Shown here piece after piece: positions 17,031-26,350 of a DNA stretch of 64,000 bases (within the stretch, counting starts at the first letter, position 1; every line of letters starts with the position of its first letter). The DNA comes from Chitinophagaceae bacterium. GTDB lineage: Bacteria; Bacteroidota; Bacteroidia; Chitinophagales; Chitinophagaceae. The notes beneath the pieces were generated by a model. The model ran no database searches. It had not been told where the DNA came from and saw only the letters and a program-made list of their open reading frames with translations. The DNA is taken from assembly GCA_022843585.1 (NCBI GenBank), contig JALHNJ010000001.1:682001-746000 (forward strand). The letters are read 5' to 3'. A program made the translations under genes and the position numbers.

Positions 17031-17777
17031 ATGCACAACAGCTTAAAGTGTATAATAATTATTATTGTAGCCTCTTCTCATTTTTCATTGCAGGCACAGG
17101 TTAATGTAGCAAAATATGAAATTGGTATTGCTGCAGCAGGCTTTATTTACCAGGGTGATCTTACACCCAACCGTTTTGGTTCTTTTGAAACCATGCGTTT
17201 CGGAATCAATATACATGGAAGTAAAATTATGGGCCGTTCTTTTTTAGTACGGGTCAATATTGCTATCGGTGGTTTAAAAGGTGATGATGGAATATATAAT
17301 GAGCCGGAATTTCGAAAACAACGAAATTTTAATTTCCGTTCGCCGGTTACAGAACTATCACTGTTACTTGTTTGGAATCCGCTGGCAAGCAACTATGCCG
17401 ACAGGGGCTTTTCGCCGTATCTATTTGGCGGTGCGGGATTAAGCGTAGTGAATATAAAAAGAGACTGGAGTAATTTTAATGCAGCTTATTTTGGAGATGG
17501 TTCTGATTTACCAGATCGCATAGCTGCGGATGCTGCACAATCACTGCCCAGATTAACTCCTGTAATTCCATTGGGAGTTGGCATACGATATGGACTCACC
17601 CAACGAATTGCTATTAATGCAGAAACGTCTTACCGGTTAACTTTTACCGATTACTTAGATGGATTTAGTCAGGCTGCTAATCCCGCAAAAAAAGATCATT
17701 ACCAAACAATATCTGTTGGAGCCATTTATAGAATCGGCAAAAAGAATATGCTGGATTGCCCGGTGGTTCGGTATTAA
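17031..17777 (+). CDS. Outer membrane beta-barrel protein (DUF6089-like)
   Basis: A 248-residue secreted protein with a signal peptide (IIIIIVASSHFSLQAQ) and a repeated amphipathic-strand pattern, such as EIGIAAAGFIYQGDL, SPVTELSLLLVWNPL, SPYLFGGAGLSVVNI and LGVGIRYGLTQRIAINAETSYRL cut at strand turns. The YEIGIAAAGFIYQGDLT opening and FSPYLFGGAG segment match the Bacteroidota DUF6089/outer-membrane-beta-barrel group. It is probably an eight-stranded porin-like barrel. It converges on the next receptor gene 10 bases away. Function unknown. Confidence 0.72.
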   Translation: MHNSLKCIIIIIVASSHFSLQAQVNVAKYEIGIAAAGFIYQGDLTPNRFGSFETMRFGINIHGSKIMGRSFLVRVNIAIGGLKGDDGIYNEPEFRKQRNFNFRSPVTELSLLLVWNPLASNYADRGFSPYLFGGAGLSVVNIKRDWSNFNAAYFGDGSDLPDRIAADAAQSLPRLTPVIPLGVGIRYGLTQRIAINAETSYRLTFTDYLDGFSQAANPAKKDHYQTISVGAIYRIGKKNMLDCPVVRY

Positions 17778-17787
17778 TTAGCTGTTC

Positions 17788-19869
17788 TTATTTTTTTGGT
17801 GACTTTATCCATTGAAAAGAAATACCGGCATAGTAGTTTCGTCCTGGTGCAGCATTGTAAAAACGGTTAGCTGCGGCATTAATATCGTTGCCTAAGCTAT
17901 ATGTTTCATCAAGCAGGTTATCAGCACCTGCATAAAAATTTAATTTATATAGTTTGCGCAATTTTTTTTTCCATCCTACTCTGCATCCTAACAATTGATA
18001 GGAGTCCGCAGTGGCACTATTAGCATCGTTCAGGAAAATAGCGGAAGCCGAATACCAGGTAATATTTGTATAAACGCCATTTTTTAATTGAAGATCTGCT
18101 AATGCAGAAAAGGTATTAGCTGGTACAGAAGGAACTGTTTTCCCCGAAAAATTATCTGTGCCTTTTATAAAACTGCCATAGCGGAAATGATTATACGTGT
18201 AAGCTGTATTGATACGTAAATAATCAATAAAATCTTTTCTTGCAATAAGTAACAGGTCGGCTGTAAGCTCCAATCCTTTCTGTGTTACATTGCCGGCATT
18301 TACAAAAAAATCAGCTCCGGAAATATCACGGCGCTGCACCAATGCATTATTTAATTTGAAATAGAAGCCAGTAGCTTCAAGCAGCAATTTCTTTTTAAAG
18401 AGGCTGTAACTGGCGGTCATTTCATAGTTCCATCCATATTCAGCTTCCAGGTCGGTACTTATCACACCTGTTGATGGAAGTAACTCTGCTACTGTTGGTG
18501 GTGAAAATCCCCTGGATACAGTTCCTTTCAATGAAAGATCCTCTGTAACTATTTTCTTTATGGAAAGCCGCGGTGCTATTTCATTTTTATAGGTTCGCTT
18601 TTGCCTGTTAACCGGAAAAGAACTCAATCTTGCAAAATTTACACTTGTCTTATTTAAACTAACACCGCCATTGATGAATAATCCTTTTTGCAACATTAAA
18701 TCTCCCTGTACAAAAAAACTATAGGTGGTATAATCAATGTCATCATTTGTTTGTAGTGTGTCTGGATTTCCGTTTCTATTCTTTGAAACCTGGGTATTAA
18801 AAAAGCCCTGCTGAAACTCACTTCCGGCAACTAATTGAAAGTTGCTTTCATTACCAGTTCCAATTGTGCTGTTATAAGAAAAAACAGTTCTTCCGCCAAA
18901 GCCCGGTTCGTTTCTTCTTTCATAGTTCCGGATAGCCGAGTTTTTTATTTGTGCAAACGCACCATATAAAGTAGTGGTGTTTTTAAAAGATGGGTTGAAT
19001 TGGTAAAGATTCGTAAAACCTGCGGTAAGTGTTTTTTGAAAAATAGCAGCCTTTGCATTAACAGCAGAAGGAAAACCACCACCAGCAGGTCTAGAAGCTT
19101 TTGGATTAGTGTTATACTCTGCCAATGTCAATGCTCCCGGTGTTTGATAATACATATCTGTAAATAAAACGGAAGCTGATAATTGTTGTTTATCAGAAAG
19201 CTTTAATTGCGTTCGCCAGGAAAAATTATCCCGGCGCATTTTTGTTTGTGTTCTGTAGCCATCACTTTGATTGTGTGCATAGGTAAGCTGGTTTTTATTT
19301 TCCTCCGATCCAAACCGGGCAGATGTAAAAATATTTTGCAGGTTATAGCTACCGGTCACATATTCCAGGCTTGCACCCGGCTGCCAGCGATCGAGATTAT
19401 TCAGTAGAATTAAGCCGCCTGTACCAGCACCGTACATACTGCCAGCCGGACCTTTAAAAATTTCTATATACGAAAAATTGTTATACGCAAACTGGTTAAA
19501 ATAAGTATTACCACCGGGATCAGTAATCGGAATATCATTCCAATATACTTTTACATTTCGTATGCCGAAGGGAGAACGCAATGAACTGCCCCGGATATTG
19601 ATACGATAACTTCCGGGTGATCGTTCTTCCATTCTAACACCCGCCACGGAATTAAATCCATTTACCAGTGATGTTTTATTATAGCGGTCACCGTTATTAA
19701 GACCGATTATTTTTACGGAGGCAATTGCTGCAGTTGCTTTGCGGTTTTGTTCGAATGAACGAATGGTTACTTCATTCATCAATTTGGAGGAATCTGTTTC
19801 ATCTGGTTGCGCAAAACAAGGTATAGACAGCAGCAGGAAAGCTGTTACAACAGCTATTGGGTTTTTCAT
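17788..19869 (-). CDS. TonB-dependent receptor, probably iron/siderophore
   Basis: Outer membrane TonB-dependent receptor of 693 residues. It has a signal peptide (VVTAFLLLSIPCFAQ), a plug domain with MEERSPGSYRINIRGSSL, NVKVYWNDIPITDPGG and IEIFKGPAGSMYGAGTGG, and a barrel of about 500 residues with the family motif FSPPTVAELLP and a DNLLDETY segment near the end. No carboxypeptidase-like SusC extension is present, so it is a classic metal-chelate type. The substrate is not readable; iron-siderophore is the usual case. It is divergent from the amino acid permease. Confidence 0.85.
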   Translation of the reverse strand: MKNPIAVVTAFLLLSIPCFAQPDETDSSKLMNEVTIRSFEQNRKATAAIASVKIIGLNNGDRYNKTSLVNGFNSVAGVRMEERSPGSYRINIRGSSLRSPFGIRNVKVYWNDIPITDPGGNTYFNQFAYNNFSYIEIFKGPAGSMYGAGTGGLILLNNLDRWQPGASLEYVTGSYNLQNIFTSARFGSEENKNQLTYAHNQSDGYRTQTKMRRDNFSWRTQLKLSDKQQLSASVLFTDMYYQTPGALTLAEYNTNPKASRPAGGGFPSAVNAKAAIFQKTLTAGFTNLYQFNPSFKNTTTLYGAFAQIKNSAIRNYERRNEPGFGGRTVFSYNSTIGTGNESNFQLVAGSEFQQGFFNTQVSKNRNGNPDTLQTNDDIDYTTYSFFVQGDLMLQKGLFINGGVSLNKTSVNFARLSSFPVNRQKRTYKNEIAPRLSIKKIVTEDLSLKGTVSRGFSPPTVAELLPSTGVISTDLEAEYGWNYEMTASYSLFKKKLLLEATGFYFKLNNALVQRRDISGADFFVNAGNVTQKGLELTADLLLIARKDFIDYLRINTAYTYNHFRYGSFIKGTDNFSGKTVPSVPANTFSALADLQLKNGVYTNITWYSASAIFLNDANSATADSYQLLGCRVGWKKKLRKLYKLNFYAGADNLLDETYSLGNDINAAANRFYNAAPGRNYYAGISFQWIKSPKK

Positions 19870-19925
19870 GTTTGGTCGATGGTTAGTTGGGTAAAGATAA
19901 AACCTTTATTTGTTATCTTCAAGCC

Positions 19926-21281
19926 ATGACAGCAAAGAATAAACTCGGTCTATTCGACTTTACTATGATTGTGGTGAGTCTTGTTATTGGTATGGGTATT
20001 TTTCGTACACCAGCTAATGTTGCAGCGGCCTCACCCACACCGGCTATCTTTTTTATTGCCTGGTTTGCGGGTGGCTTGGTAGCACTTTGTGGTGCACTTA
20101 CCTATGCTGAAATAGGCTCCCGTCTTCCGGTGATGGGTGGATACTATAAAGTTTTTTCGTATGCGTATCACCCCTCTATTGCTTTTGGCATCAATTGTAT
20201 CATATTAGTTAGTAATGCTGCTTCGGGGGCAGCAGTAGCTTTAGTAGGTAGTGAATATATTACCAGTGTTATTATTCCCAATGCAGAGGATGCGGATTAT
20301 ATTCAAACTGTTCATATATCAATTGCTCTAGCAGCTATTGTTATTTTTTATGGTATTAATATGCTGGGGCTCCGTTTGAGTGCAAAAACACAAACGGTGC
20401 TTACCGTAATTAAGATCGGGTTGGTGTTATTATTAATTACACCCTTGTTTTTTACTTCTGGTAATGCTGCTACTTCATCTTCATTAATTACTTCTTCTAT
20501 CGATCCGGGCTTTATGGAATACATTAAAGCATTTGGAATTGGATTGGTTGCAGTAAGTTTTACCTATGGCGGTTACCAGCAAACTATCAATTTTGGATCA
20601 GAAGTAGATAAGCCGAATAAAAATATTCCCCGGGGGATTTTCATGGGCATCTTTATTATTATTTCTTTATACCTCACCATCAACTATGCATATGTGCATG
20701 TAATAGGTTTCGAAGAATTAAAAACGAGTAAAAATATCGCCGCCATCATGGCATCTAAAATATTTGGAGTAGATGCAGAACGCATCTTATCAATGCTGCT
20801 ATTTCTAAGTGTGCTGGCATACATCAATGTATTGTTATTAAGTAATCCAAGGGTAATGGTGGCCATGAGCGAAGACAAAATATTGCCTGCTGCCTTTCAG
20901 AAAAGAAATAGTCGTGGCGCATTAACATTAGCGTTGACCGTTTTTGCAGGATTGGCTGCTGTTATCGTATTTTGGGCAAAAGAATTTGATACGCTGTTGA
21001 GTTTTACTATTTTTTTAGATTGCTTTGGTATGGTGCTTTCTGCCGGAAGTATTTTTATTATTCGTAAACGTACTAAGCATCTGAATGGGACTGGTATTTT
21101 CAGTATGAAACTATACCCGCTGTTGCCAATTATTTTTATTGCTGCGTATTCTTTTGTTGCTATCAGCCTATTAATTAATGAAACAAAGTTATCCCTGATA
21201 GGCCTGGGTGTTTTGGCCGGGTTTATCGGATTGTATTTTATTGTAAAAGCTGTTAAACCAGCAGAACAAACAAATTCCTGA
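19926..21281 (+). CDS. APC-family amino acid permease
   Basis: Inner membrane transporter of the amino acid-polyamine-organocation superfamily, 451 residues with about 12 helices. The first helix carries the substrate-contact motif VIGMGIFRTPANVA. The family pattern continues with TYAEIGSRLPVMGGYYKVFSYAY, and the sixth helix region FTYGGYQQTINFGSEVDKPNKNIP is present in two overlapping parts. The ATG at 19926 is chosen over an in-frame TTG at 19887. The next gene, for a sulphur amino acid enzyme, begins one base after the stop, so the pair is probably one operon. The substrate may be a sulphur amino acid or its precursor, by context only. Confidence 0.85.
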   Translation: MTAKNKLGLFDFTMIVVSLVIGMGIFRTPANVAAASPTPAIFFIAWFAGGLVALCGALTYAEIGSRLPVMGGYYKVFSYAYHPSIAFGINCIILVSNAASGAAVALVGSEYITSVIIPNAEDADYIQTVHISIALAAIVIFYGINMLGLRLSAKTQTVLTVIKIGLVLLLITPLFFTSGNAATSSSLITSSIDPGFMEYIKAFGIGLVAVSFTYGGYQQTINFGSEVDKPNKNIPRGIFMGIFIIISLYLTINYAYVHVIGFEELKTSKNIAAIMASKIFGVDAERILSMLLFLSVLAYINVLLLSNPRVMVAMSEDKILPAAFQKRNSRGALTLALTVFAGLAAVIVFWAKEFDTLLSFTIFLDCFGMVLSAGSIFIIRKRTKHLNGTGIFSMKLYPLLPIIFIAAYSFVAISLLINETKLSLIGLGVLAGFIGLYFIVKAVKPAEQTNS

Positions 21282-21282
21282 T

Positions 21283-22443
21283 ATGGATATTTCACAAATC
21301 ATCAATGAACTGGGGGAGGACCGGGAAAATTATTTTAATGCGGTGGCGCCACCGATCATGCAGACCAGCAATTTTACTTTTAAAAAAGTAGCTGATCTGT
21401 ATAAAGCTTTTGAAGATGAAATGAGTAGCTATTTGTACAGCCGTGGCTTAAATCCTACGGTTGATATTTTGAGAAAAAAATTGGCCGCATTGGATGGTGC
21501 GGAAGATTGTTTGGTATTTAATAATGGAGCAGCAGCCATTTTTGCAGGCATTTTTGCTAATATAAAATCCGGCGATCATATTGTATCGGTTGCAAAGCCC
21601 TATACCTGGGTACAAAAAATGTTTGATGTGATTTTACCCCGCTTTGGAGTAACAGTTACTTATATTGATGGAACTACTATTGCCAACTGGCAAAATGCCA
21701 CAAAGGATAATTCAACATTTTATTATCTCGAATCACCCAATAGCTGGGACTTTGCCATTCAACCGATAAAAGAAGTTGCTGCATTGGCAAGATCAAAGAA
21801 CATAACGACCTTAATAGATAATAGTTATTGTACACCGCTGTATCAAAAACCAATTGAAATGGGCATTGATATAGCCATGCAAACAGCCACTAAATATATC
21901 GGTGGTCATAGTGATACATTAGGCGGTGTGTTAAGTGGTACAAAGACCATGATTAAGAAAATATTCGATAGTGAATATTTGAATATTGGAAGTGGCATTC
22001 AACCCTTCAATGCCTGGTTGCTGATTCGTGGATTAAGAACATTGCCTGCAAGAATTGAACGAATTACCAAATCAACAGCAGCGGTAGTTGCTTTTATGCA
22101 GCAACATCCAAAGGTGAAATGTGTTTTGTTTGTTGGTGATCCATCTTTCTCACAATATGAATTAGCTAAACAGCAAATGAAAGGGGCTTGCGGACTTTTT
22201 ACTTTTGTTTTGAAAACATCGGAGATGTCATCCATTGTTCGTTTCTGCGAATCATTGCAACATATAATGATGGCGGTAAGCTGGGGCGGACATGAAAGCT
22301 TGATCATTCCCAAATGTGCCGGATTAAAAGAGGAAGATTTCGATCCTTCCAATAAGGAACATCGTTATATCCGCATGTATGTTGGGCTGGAAGAGCCGGA
22401 ATACCTAATTAAAGACCTTGAACAGGCGTTAGATATAATATAA
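21283..22443 (+). CDS. Cys/Met metabolism PLP-dependent enzyme (trans-sulfuration family)
   Basis: PLP-dependent lyase/synthase of the cystathionine gamma-synthase, cystathionine gamma-lyase and methionine gamma-lyase family, 386 residues. The N-terminal YSRGLNPTVDILRKKLAALDG segment is the family motif for phosphate binding across the dimer. LIDNSYCTPLYQKP gives the aspartate region and ATKYIGGHSDTLGG the Schiff-base Lys. It follows an amino acid permease almost without gap. The exact reaction cannot be fixed; a catabolic lyase fed by the permease is one option. Confidence 0.87.
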   Translation: MDISQIINELGEDRENYFNAVAPPIMQTSNFTFKKVADLYKAFEDEMSSYLYSRGLNPTVDILRKKLAALDGAEDCLVFNNGAAAIFAGIFANIKSGDHIVSVAKPYTWVQKMFDVILPRFGVTVTYIDGTTIANWQNATKDNSTFYYLESPNSWDFAIQPIKEVAALARSKNITTLIDNSYCTPLYQKPIEMGIDIAMQTATKYIGGHSDTLGGVLSGTKTMIKKIFDSEYLNIGSGIQPFNAWLLIRGLRTLPARIERITKSTAAVVAFMQQHPKVKCVLFVGDPSFSQYELAKQQMKGACGLFTFVLKTSEMSSIVRFCESLQHIMMAVSWGGHESLIIPKCAGLKEEDFDPSNKEHRYIRMYVGLEEPEYLIKDLEQALDII

Positions 22444-22532
22444 TTAGCGAAAACCTTTCTTTTCCTAAACTCCTTGCGGGCATTTCATTTATTTTTGTTC
22501 CGGATTGATTGGAAATATAAACTCTCTTTATT

Positions 22533-23570
22533 ATGCGCAAGTCATTGAAATGGATATTGTTGATTGCAGGGATCATAGCTGTTGTCTTTCTTGTTATGAA
22601 AATGAAAGGAAGTGGCGACAGTACGGAAAAAGTAGCCGTAGAAAAAGCAGTGAAACGAACGATCATTGAATCAGTTTCCACCAGTGGTAAAATTTATCCC
22701 GAAACTGAAATTAAAGTAAGCCCCGATTTTTCGGGCCAGATAACAGAATTGAGAGTGGAGGAAGGAGACCAGGTAAAGAAAGGGCAGATACTGGCGAGGA
22801 TCAATAACCGTATAAATATTGAAGCACCTATTGACGGGGTGATATTATCCCTGAAAATAAAAAAAGGAGAAAGTGTAACGGGCAACAGTTTTAGTATTGG
22901 AACAGAAATGATGACCGTTGCAGATATGTCGTTGCTGGAAGTTAAAGCAGAAGTGGGAGAGAATGATATTGTAAAAATTAATGTGGGAGATTCAGCCGAT
23001 GTAACAGTAGATGCATATAATAACAGAAAGTTTAAGGGAGTGGTTACAAAAATTGCCAACAGCACTACTAAGAGTTCAATAGCTGGCATGAGTAATAATG
23101 ATGTGACCAATTATGAAGTACGTATCCAATTAGATTCTGCATCGTACAAAGATCTTGCTGTCAATAAATTTCCTTTTCGCCCCGGTATGAATGCCAGTGC
23201 GGAAATACGAACAATGAGAGTGGAGAATGTTTTGTCCGTTCCGATCGTGGCGGTAAATGCCAGAGTAAAAGGAAGCGATAAGAGTATGGAAGATAAGCGG
23301 AATGATGAAAAGAAGAAGGAAGAAGAAATAGTGGCGGGAACGGCAGCCGTGGATGAATTGGAAGAGGTTGTATTTGTGTTGCAAAAAGATGGAACGGTTA
23401 AAAAGAAGATCGTACAATCAGGCATACAGGATATTAATTATATACAAATTGTAAATGGATTAGATGAAGGTGAAGAAGTTGTTATTGGTCCTTATACGGC
23501 AGTTAGTAAAAATCTGAAAGATGGAATGAAAGTGAAAGTGGTGGCGAAGGATAAATTGTTTGAAGAGTGA
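22533..23570 (+). CDS. HlyD/MacA-like periplasmic adaptor protein
   Basis: Membrane-fusion protein, 345 residues, with one N-terminal membrane anchor (SLKWILLIAGIIAVVFLVM). It has a split biotinyl-lipoyl domain (GQITELRVEEGDQVKKGQIL and INIEAPIDGVILSLKIKKGE), and a beta-barrel domain after it. A lysine/glutamate-rich insert (around residues 250-275) precedes the final membrane-proximal domain. The normal partner is an ABC or RND pump, but the next gene is gpsA, so the adaptor stands alone here. The pump would have to be encoded elsewhere. Confidence 0.85.
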   Translation: MRKSLKWILLIAGIIAVVFLVMKMKGSGDSTEKVAVEKAVKRTIIESVSTSGKIYPETEIKVSPDFSGQITELRVEEGDQVKKGQILARINNRINIEAPIDGVILSLKIKKGESVTGNSFSIGTEMMTVADMSLLEVKAEVGENDIVKINVGDSADVTVDAYNNRKFKGVVTKIANSTTKSSIAGMSNNDVTNYEVRIQLDSASYKDLAVNKFPFRPGMNASAEIRTMRVENVLSVPIVAVNARVKGSDKSMEDKRNDEKKKEEEIVAGTAAVDELEEVVFVLQKDGTVKKKIVQSGIQDINYIQIVNGLDEGEEVVIGPYTAVSKNLKDGMKVKVVAKDKLFEE

Positions 23571-23620
23571 GGAGTTGAGGTGTTGAGAAGTTTAGGGTTG
23601 AGAGGGTGAGAGTTTATGAT
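23571..23620 (+). repeat. Short GTTGAG-rich direct repeats
   Basis: Immediately after the adaptor stop codon the sequence runs through several GTTGAG / GGTGAG hexamers with small spacers. It encodes nothing obvious and looks like a low-complexity intergenic repeat. Confidence 0.45.
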
Positions 23621-23663
23621 AGCATGCTTCTTTATAGTATTTTAAAATTTTAGTTACAAGCTA

Positions 23664-24704
23664 ATGACGTTCGGAATAATTGGTAGCGGCAGTTGGGCAA
23701 CAGCATTGGCAAAAATGCTGGTGGATAATAAACATGCTATTAACTGGTGGATCAGAAACAGTGATACTATCAAACATATACAAGAGCATGGGAGCAATCC
23801 GAATTATTTACAAGGAGCAACATTCAACACTTTGTTGCTTACCATGTCAGCCAATATAAAAGAAGTAGTAGCGAAATCGGATGTATTGGTAATTGCTATT
23901 CCATCAGCTTATGCCGAAGAAAGTCTTGCGTCTTTAACTGCCGAAGACTGGAAAGACAAAAAGGTTATATCAGCAATTAAAGGCCTGCTTCCCGAAAAAA
24001 ATATATTACTCAATTATTATTTGCAGCAGAAATTCAATCTTCCCCTCGAAAATTATTTTGCAGTGCTCGGTCCCTGCCATGCTGAAGAAGTAGCAGAGGA
24101 GAAACTATCATACCTCACTTTTTCTGGCACTGATATTATTGCAGCTTCCGAAATGGCTTCTCATTTTACAACAGATTATATAAGTACGATTGTTAATCAT
24201 GATATTTTGGGTGTGCAGTATGCAGCAGTACTAAAAAATATTTATGCATTGGGTGCAGGTATAGCTCATGGTCTCAATTATGGCGACAATTTCTTAAGTG
24301 TTTACATAGCCAATGCTGCAGATGAAATGGCGGGGTTTCTACGAAAATTCGGTGTTGAACATATTACAGTTGGTGAACATGATGGCGAAGAAGATCCAAT
24401 TACGCATCGTAAAACTCCTAACTATGCTGCTTCCGTATATCTTGGTGATTTGCTGGTAACCTGTTATTCACTACATAGCCGTAACCGAGCATTTGGTAAA
24501 ATGATCGGCAACGGAAAGTCGGTTCAGGATATAAAAAAGGAAATGAATATGGTAGCCGAAGGCTATAATGCGTCGAAATGTATCTATTATATTAATCAGT
24601 CGGTAGGTGCAGCGATTCCGATTGCAGAAACGGTCTATAAAATATTATGGGAAAATGTTAAAGCCGCAGACGGTTTTAAACGGATTGAACAGGTGTTGGT
24701 CTGA
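23664..24704 (+). CDS. gpsA: NAD(P)H-dependent glycerol-3-phosphate dehydrogenase
   Basis: Cytoplasmic enzyme reducing dihydroxyacetone phosphate to sn-glycerol 3-phosphate for phospholipid synthesis. The N-terminal nucleotide motif GIIGSGSWATALAKML starts at residue 4. ISAIKGLLPEKN and VLGPCHAEEVA follow, and the catalytic Lys lies in QYAAVLKNIYALGAGIAHGL. The 346-residue length is normal. It is preceded by a 93-base gap with low-complexity repeats, so it probably has its own promoter. Confidence 0.92.
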   Translation: MTFGIIGSGSWATALAKMLVDNKHAINWWIRNSDTIKHIQEHGSNPNYLQGATFNTLLLTMSANIKEVVAKSDVLVIAIPSAYAEESLASLTAEDWKDKKVISAIKGLLPEKNILLNYYLQQKFNLPLENYFAVLGPCHAEEVAEEKLSYLTFSGTDIIAASEMASHFTTDYISTIVNHDILGVQYAAVLKNIYALGAGIAHGLNYGDNFLSVYIANAADEMAGFLRKFGVEHITVGEHDGEEDPITHRKTPNYAASVYLGDLLVTCYSLHSRNRAFGKMIGNGKSVQDIKKEMNMVAEGYNASKCIYYINQSVGAAIPIAETVYKILWENVKAADGFKRIEQVLV

Positions 24705-24744
24705 AAAATGAAACCCATATTTTATATGACTTAAATTTTACCCT

Positions 24745-24855
24745 ATGCCACTCTCGTACCATGGATTTGCACCCGCTGCCATTTTAATAATGGTACTGTG
24801 TCTTGTTGCAAAGCAATTATATACTTACTGGAAACATCATCATCAAAAATTATAA
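24745..24855 (+). CDS. Possible 36-residue single-helix membrane peptide
   Basis: A short frame in a 292-base gap codes for one hydrophobic helix (FAPAAILIMVLCLVAKQLY) followed by a His/Lys-rich tail (YWKHHHQKL), which is a plausible small membrane protein. ATG start and TAA stop are clean. There is no recognisable promoter or homologue known to me, and a frame this short can occur by chance. Confidence 0.35.
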   Translation: MPLSYHGFAPAAILIMVLCLVAKQLYTYWKHHHQKL

Positions 24856-24996
24856 TACCGATACGATATTTGTAATTGTCTAAAATTTGCTCCGCTCTAA
24901 CGTTGGGAACGGCTGATCAATCGGTATAAGTCAAAGAATTTTTGACATAAATTATATTACTATTGATTTAACTTCACAGGTAATAAATAATGCCCC

Positions 24997-25203
24997 ATGA
25001 TCCAGTTTTTCCAGGTTTTGTTTTTGATAGCCGCCATTGTGTTGCTTGTAATAAACATACTTGATTTTAGTAAATGGCAGGAAAGTAAAAAAGAAGGTAA
25101 CTTAAAACCACATCCTATCAAGTGGTTTAATTTTATCCTCACATCTCTGGTTGCGTTAGGTTGTTTATTGAATATTATTATCGGCTGGATCAGTAAAGCT
25201 TAA
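24997..25203 (+). CDS. Hypothetical small membrane protein
   Basis: A 68-residue product with two membrane helices: QFFQVLFLIAAIVLLVINIL near the N terminus and FILTSLVALGCLLNIIIGWI near the C terminus. They are joined by a charged loop (SKWQESKKEGNLKPHPIKW). I do not recognise a family. It converges on hemW with a 4-base overlap of stop codons. The good helix pattern and clean ATG argue for a real gene. Confidence 0.55.
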   Translation: MIQFFQVLFLIAAIVLLVINILDFSKWQESKKEGNLKPHPIKWFNFILTSLVALGCLLNIIIGWISKA

Positions 25204-26297
25204 AAGAATAAATCAGCCGCAATTCCATCGGCTAGTAATTTTCCTTCTTTGGTAAGTATAAGCGAATTGTTTTCGAGTTTCATTAAACCCGAATTAATAT
25301 ACTTTCCACTTTTCTCTACTAAACTATTTCCGGTAATAGAAAGTTTTGTTCCTTCCATTGTTCGTAATGAAGTCATGATGTACTCATTGAGTTGCTGCGT
25401 TTCAGACAGCACTTCTTTTTCCAGCGGAATCTCTCCTTTATTTATTGATTCAATGTAAACATTATTGTTAGCAATATTCCATTGTCTTTCTTTTCCATTA
25501 AAGGAATGGGCTGACGGGCCCAGTCCAAGATATTTACTTCCTTGCCAGTAAGAGGAGTTATGCAGGCTTCGCCATCCCACTTTTGAGAAATTCGAAATTT
25601 CATATTGCTCATATCCGGCATATTCCAGCCATTTCATCAGCAACAAAAATTGTTCTGATTGCTTATCTGGATCAACAGGTAAACTTTTATGCTGCTGTAT
25701 CATTTTATCCAGCGGTGTCTTTGGTTCCACCGTTAATGCATAACATGATAAGTGTGGGATATTTAAAGCAATGGCCGTATCAACATTTTGTTTCCATTTC
25801 TCATTGGTCAATTGTGGCGTACCATAAATAAGGTCAATGGTAATATTATCAAAATATTGGAGAGCCAGTTTTAAATTATTGATGGCTTGGCCGGCATTGT
25901 GTGCCCTGTTCATCCAAATTAAATCTTCTTCAAAAAAACTTTGAATACCGATGCTGAGCCGGTTTATGCCAATTTCTTTCCACCCTATTAGTTTTTCTTC
26001 AGTAATATCATCCGGGTTTGCTTCCAATGTAATTTCTGCTTCTTTTGATACAATAAATGTTGAACGAGTTGCAGTAATAATACTTTCAATTTCTTCTTTG
26101 GTACAAAGACTGGGTGTGCCACCGCCAAAATAGATTGTTCCTACTTGCTCTTCACCCAGGTATTTTTTTTGCAAGGGAATTTCTTTCAATAAAGCTGCTA
26201 TCAATTCTTCCTTATAACGAAGTGATGTAGCGAAATGAAAGTTGCAATAATGGCAAGCCTGCTTACAAAAAGGTATATGAATATAAATGCCGGCCAA
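25200..26297 (-). CDS. hemW: Radical SAM haem chaperone / HemN-like protein HemW
   Basis: Radical SAM protein of the HemW group, which carries haem to respiratory proteins rather than oxidising coproporphyrinogen. The [4Fe-4S] motif is CKQACHYC (C-x3-C-x2-C) within IYIHIPFCKQACHYCNFHF. GGGTPSLC and SIGIQSFFEEDL follow. It lacks the extra Cys that marks true HemN. The start is uncertain: a TTG at 26297 gives the canonical opening (residues L-A-G-I-Y-I-H-I), while an ATG at 26357 would add 20 unrelated residues and overlap the next gene by 7 bases. I chose 26297. It is divergent from the barrel protein gene. Confidence 0.87.
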   Translation of the reverse strand: MAGIYIHIPFCKQACHYCNFHFATSLRYKEELIAALLKEIPLQKKYLGEEQVGTIYFGGGTPSLCTKEEIESIITATRSTFIVSKEAEITLEANPDDITEEKLIGWKEIGINRLSIGIQSFFEEDLIWMNRAHNAGQAINNLKLALQYFDNITIDLIYGTPQLTNEKWKQNVDTAIALNIPHLSCYALTVEPKTPLDKMIQQHKSLPVDPDKQSEQFLLLMKWLEYAGYEQYEISNFSKVGWRSLHNSSYWQGSKYLGLGPSAHSFNGKERQWNIANNNVYIESINKGEIPLEKEVLSETQQLNEYIMTSLRTMEGTKLSITGNSLVEKSGKYINSGLMKLENNSLILTKEGKLLADGIAADLFF

Positions 26298-26350
26298 GTT
26301 AATTTGAGATTTAATGAATAATTTAGCTGAATATCCCGGCGAAAAGCCCC

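Noticed and set aside
16814-17104. Two overlapping short frames on opposite strands before the DUF6089-like gene
   Set aside because: Neither has family motifs, signal peptide or promoter.
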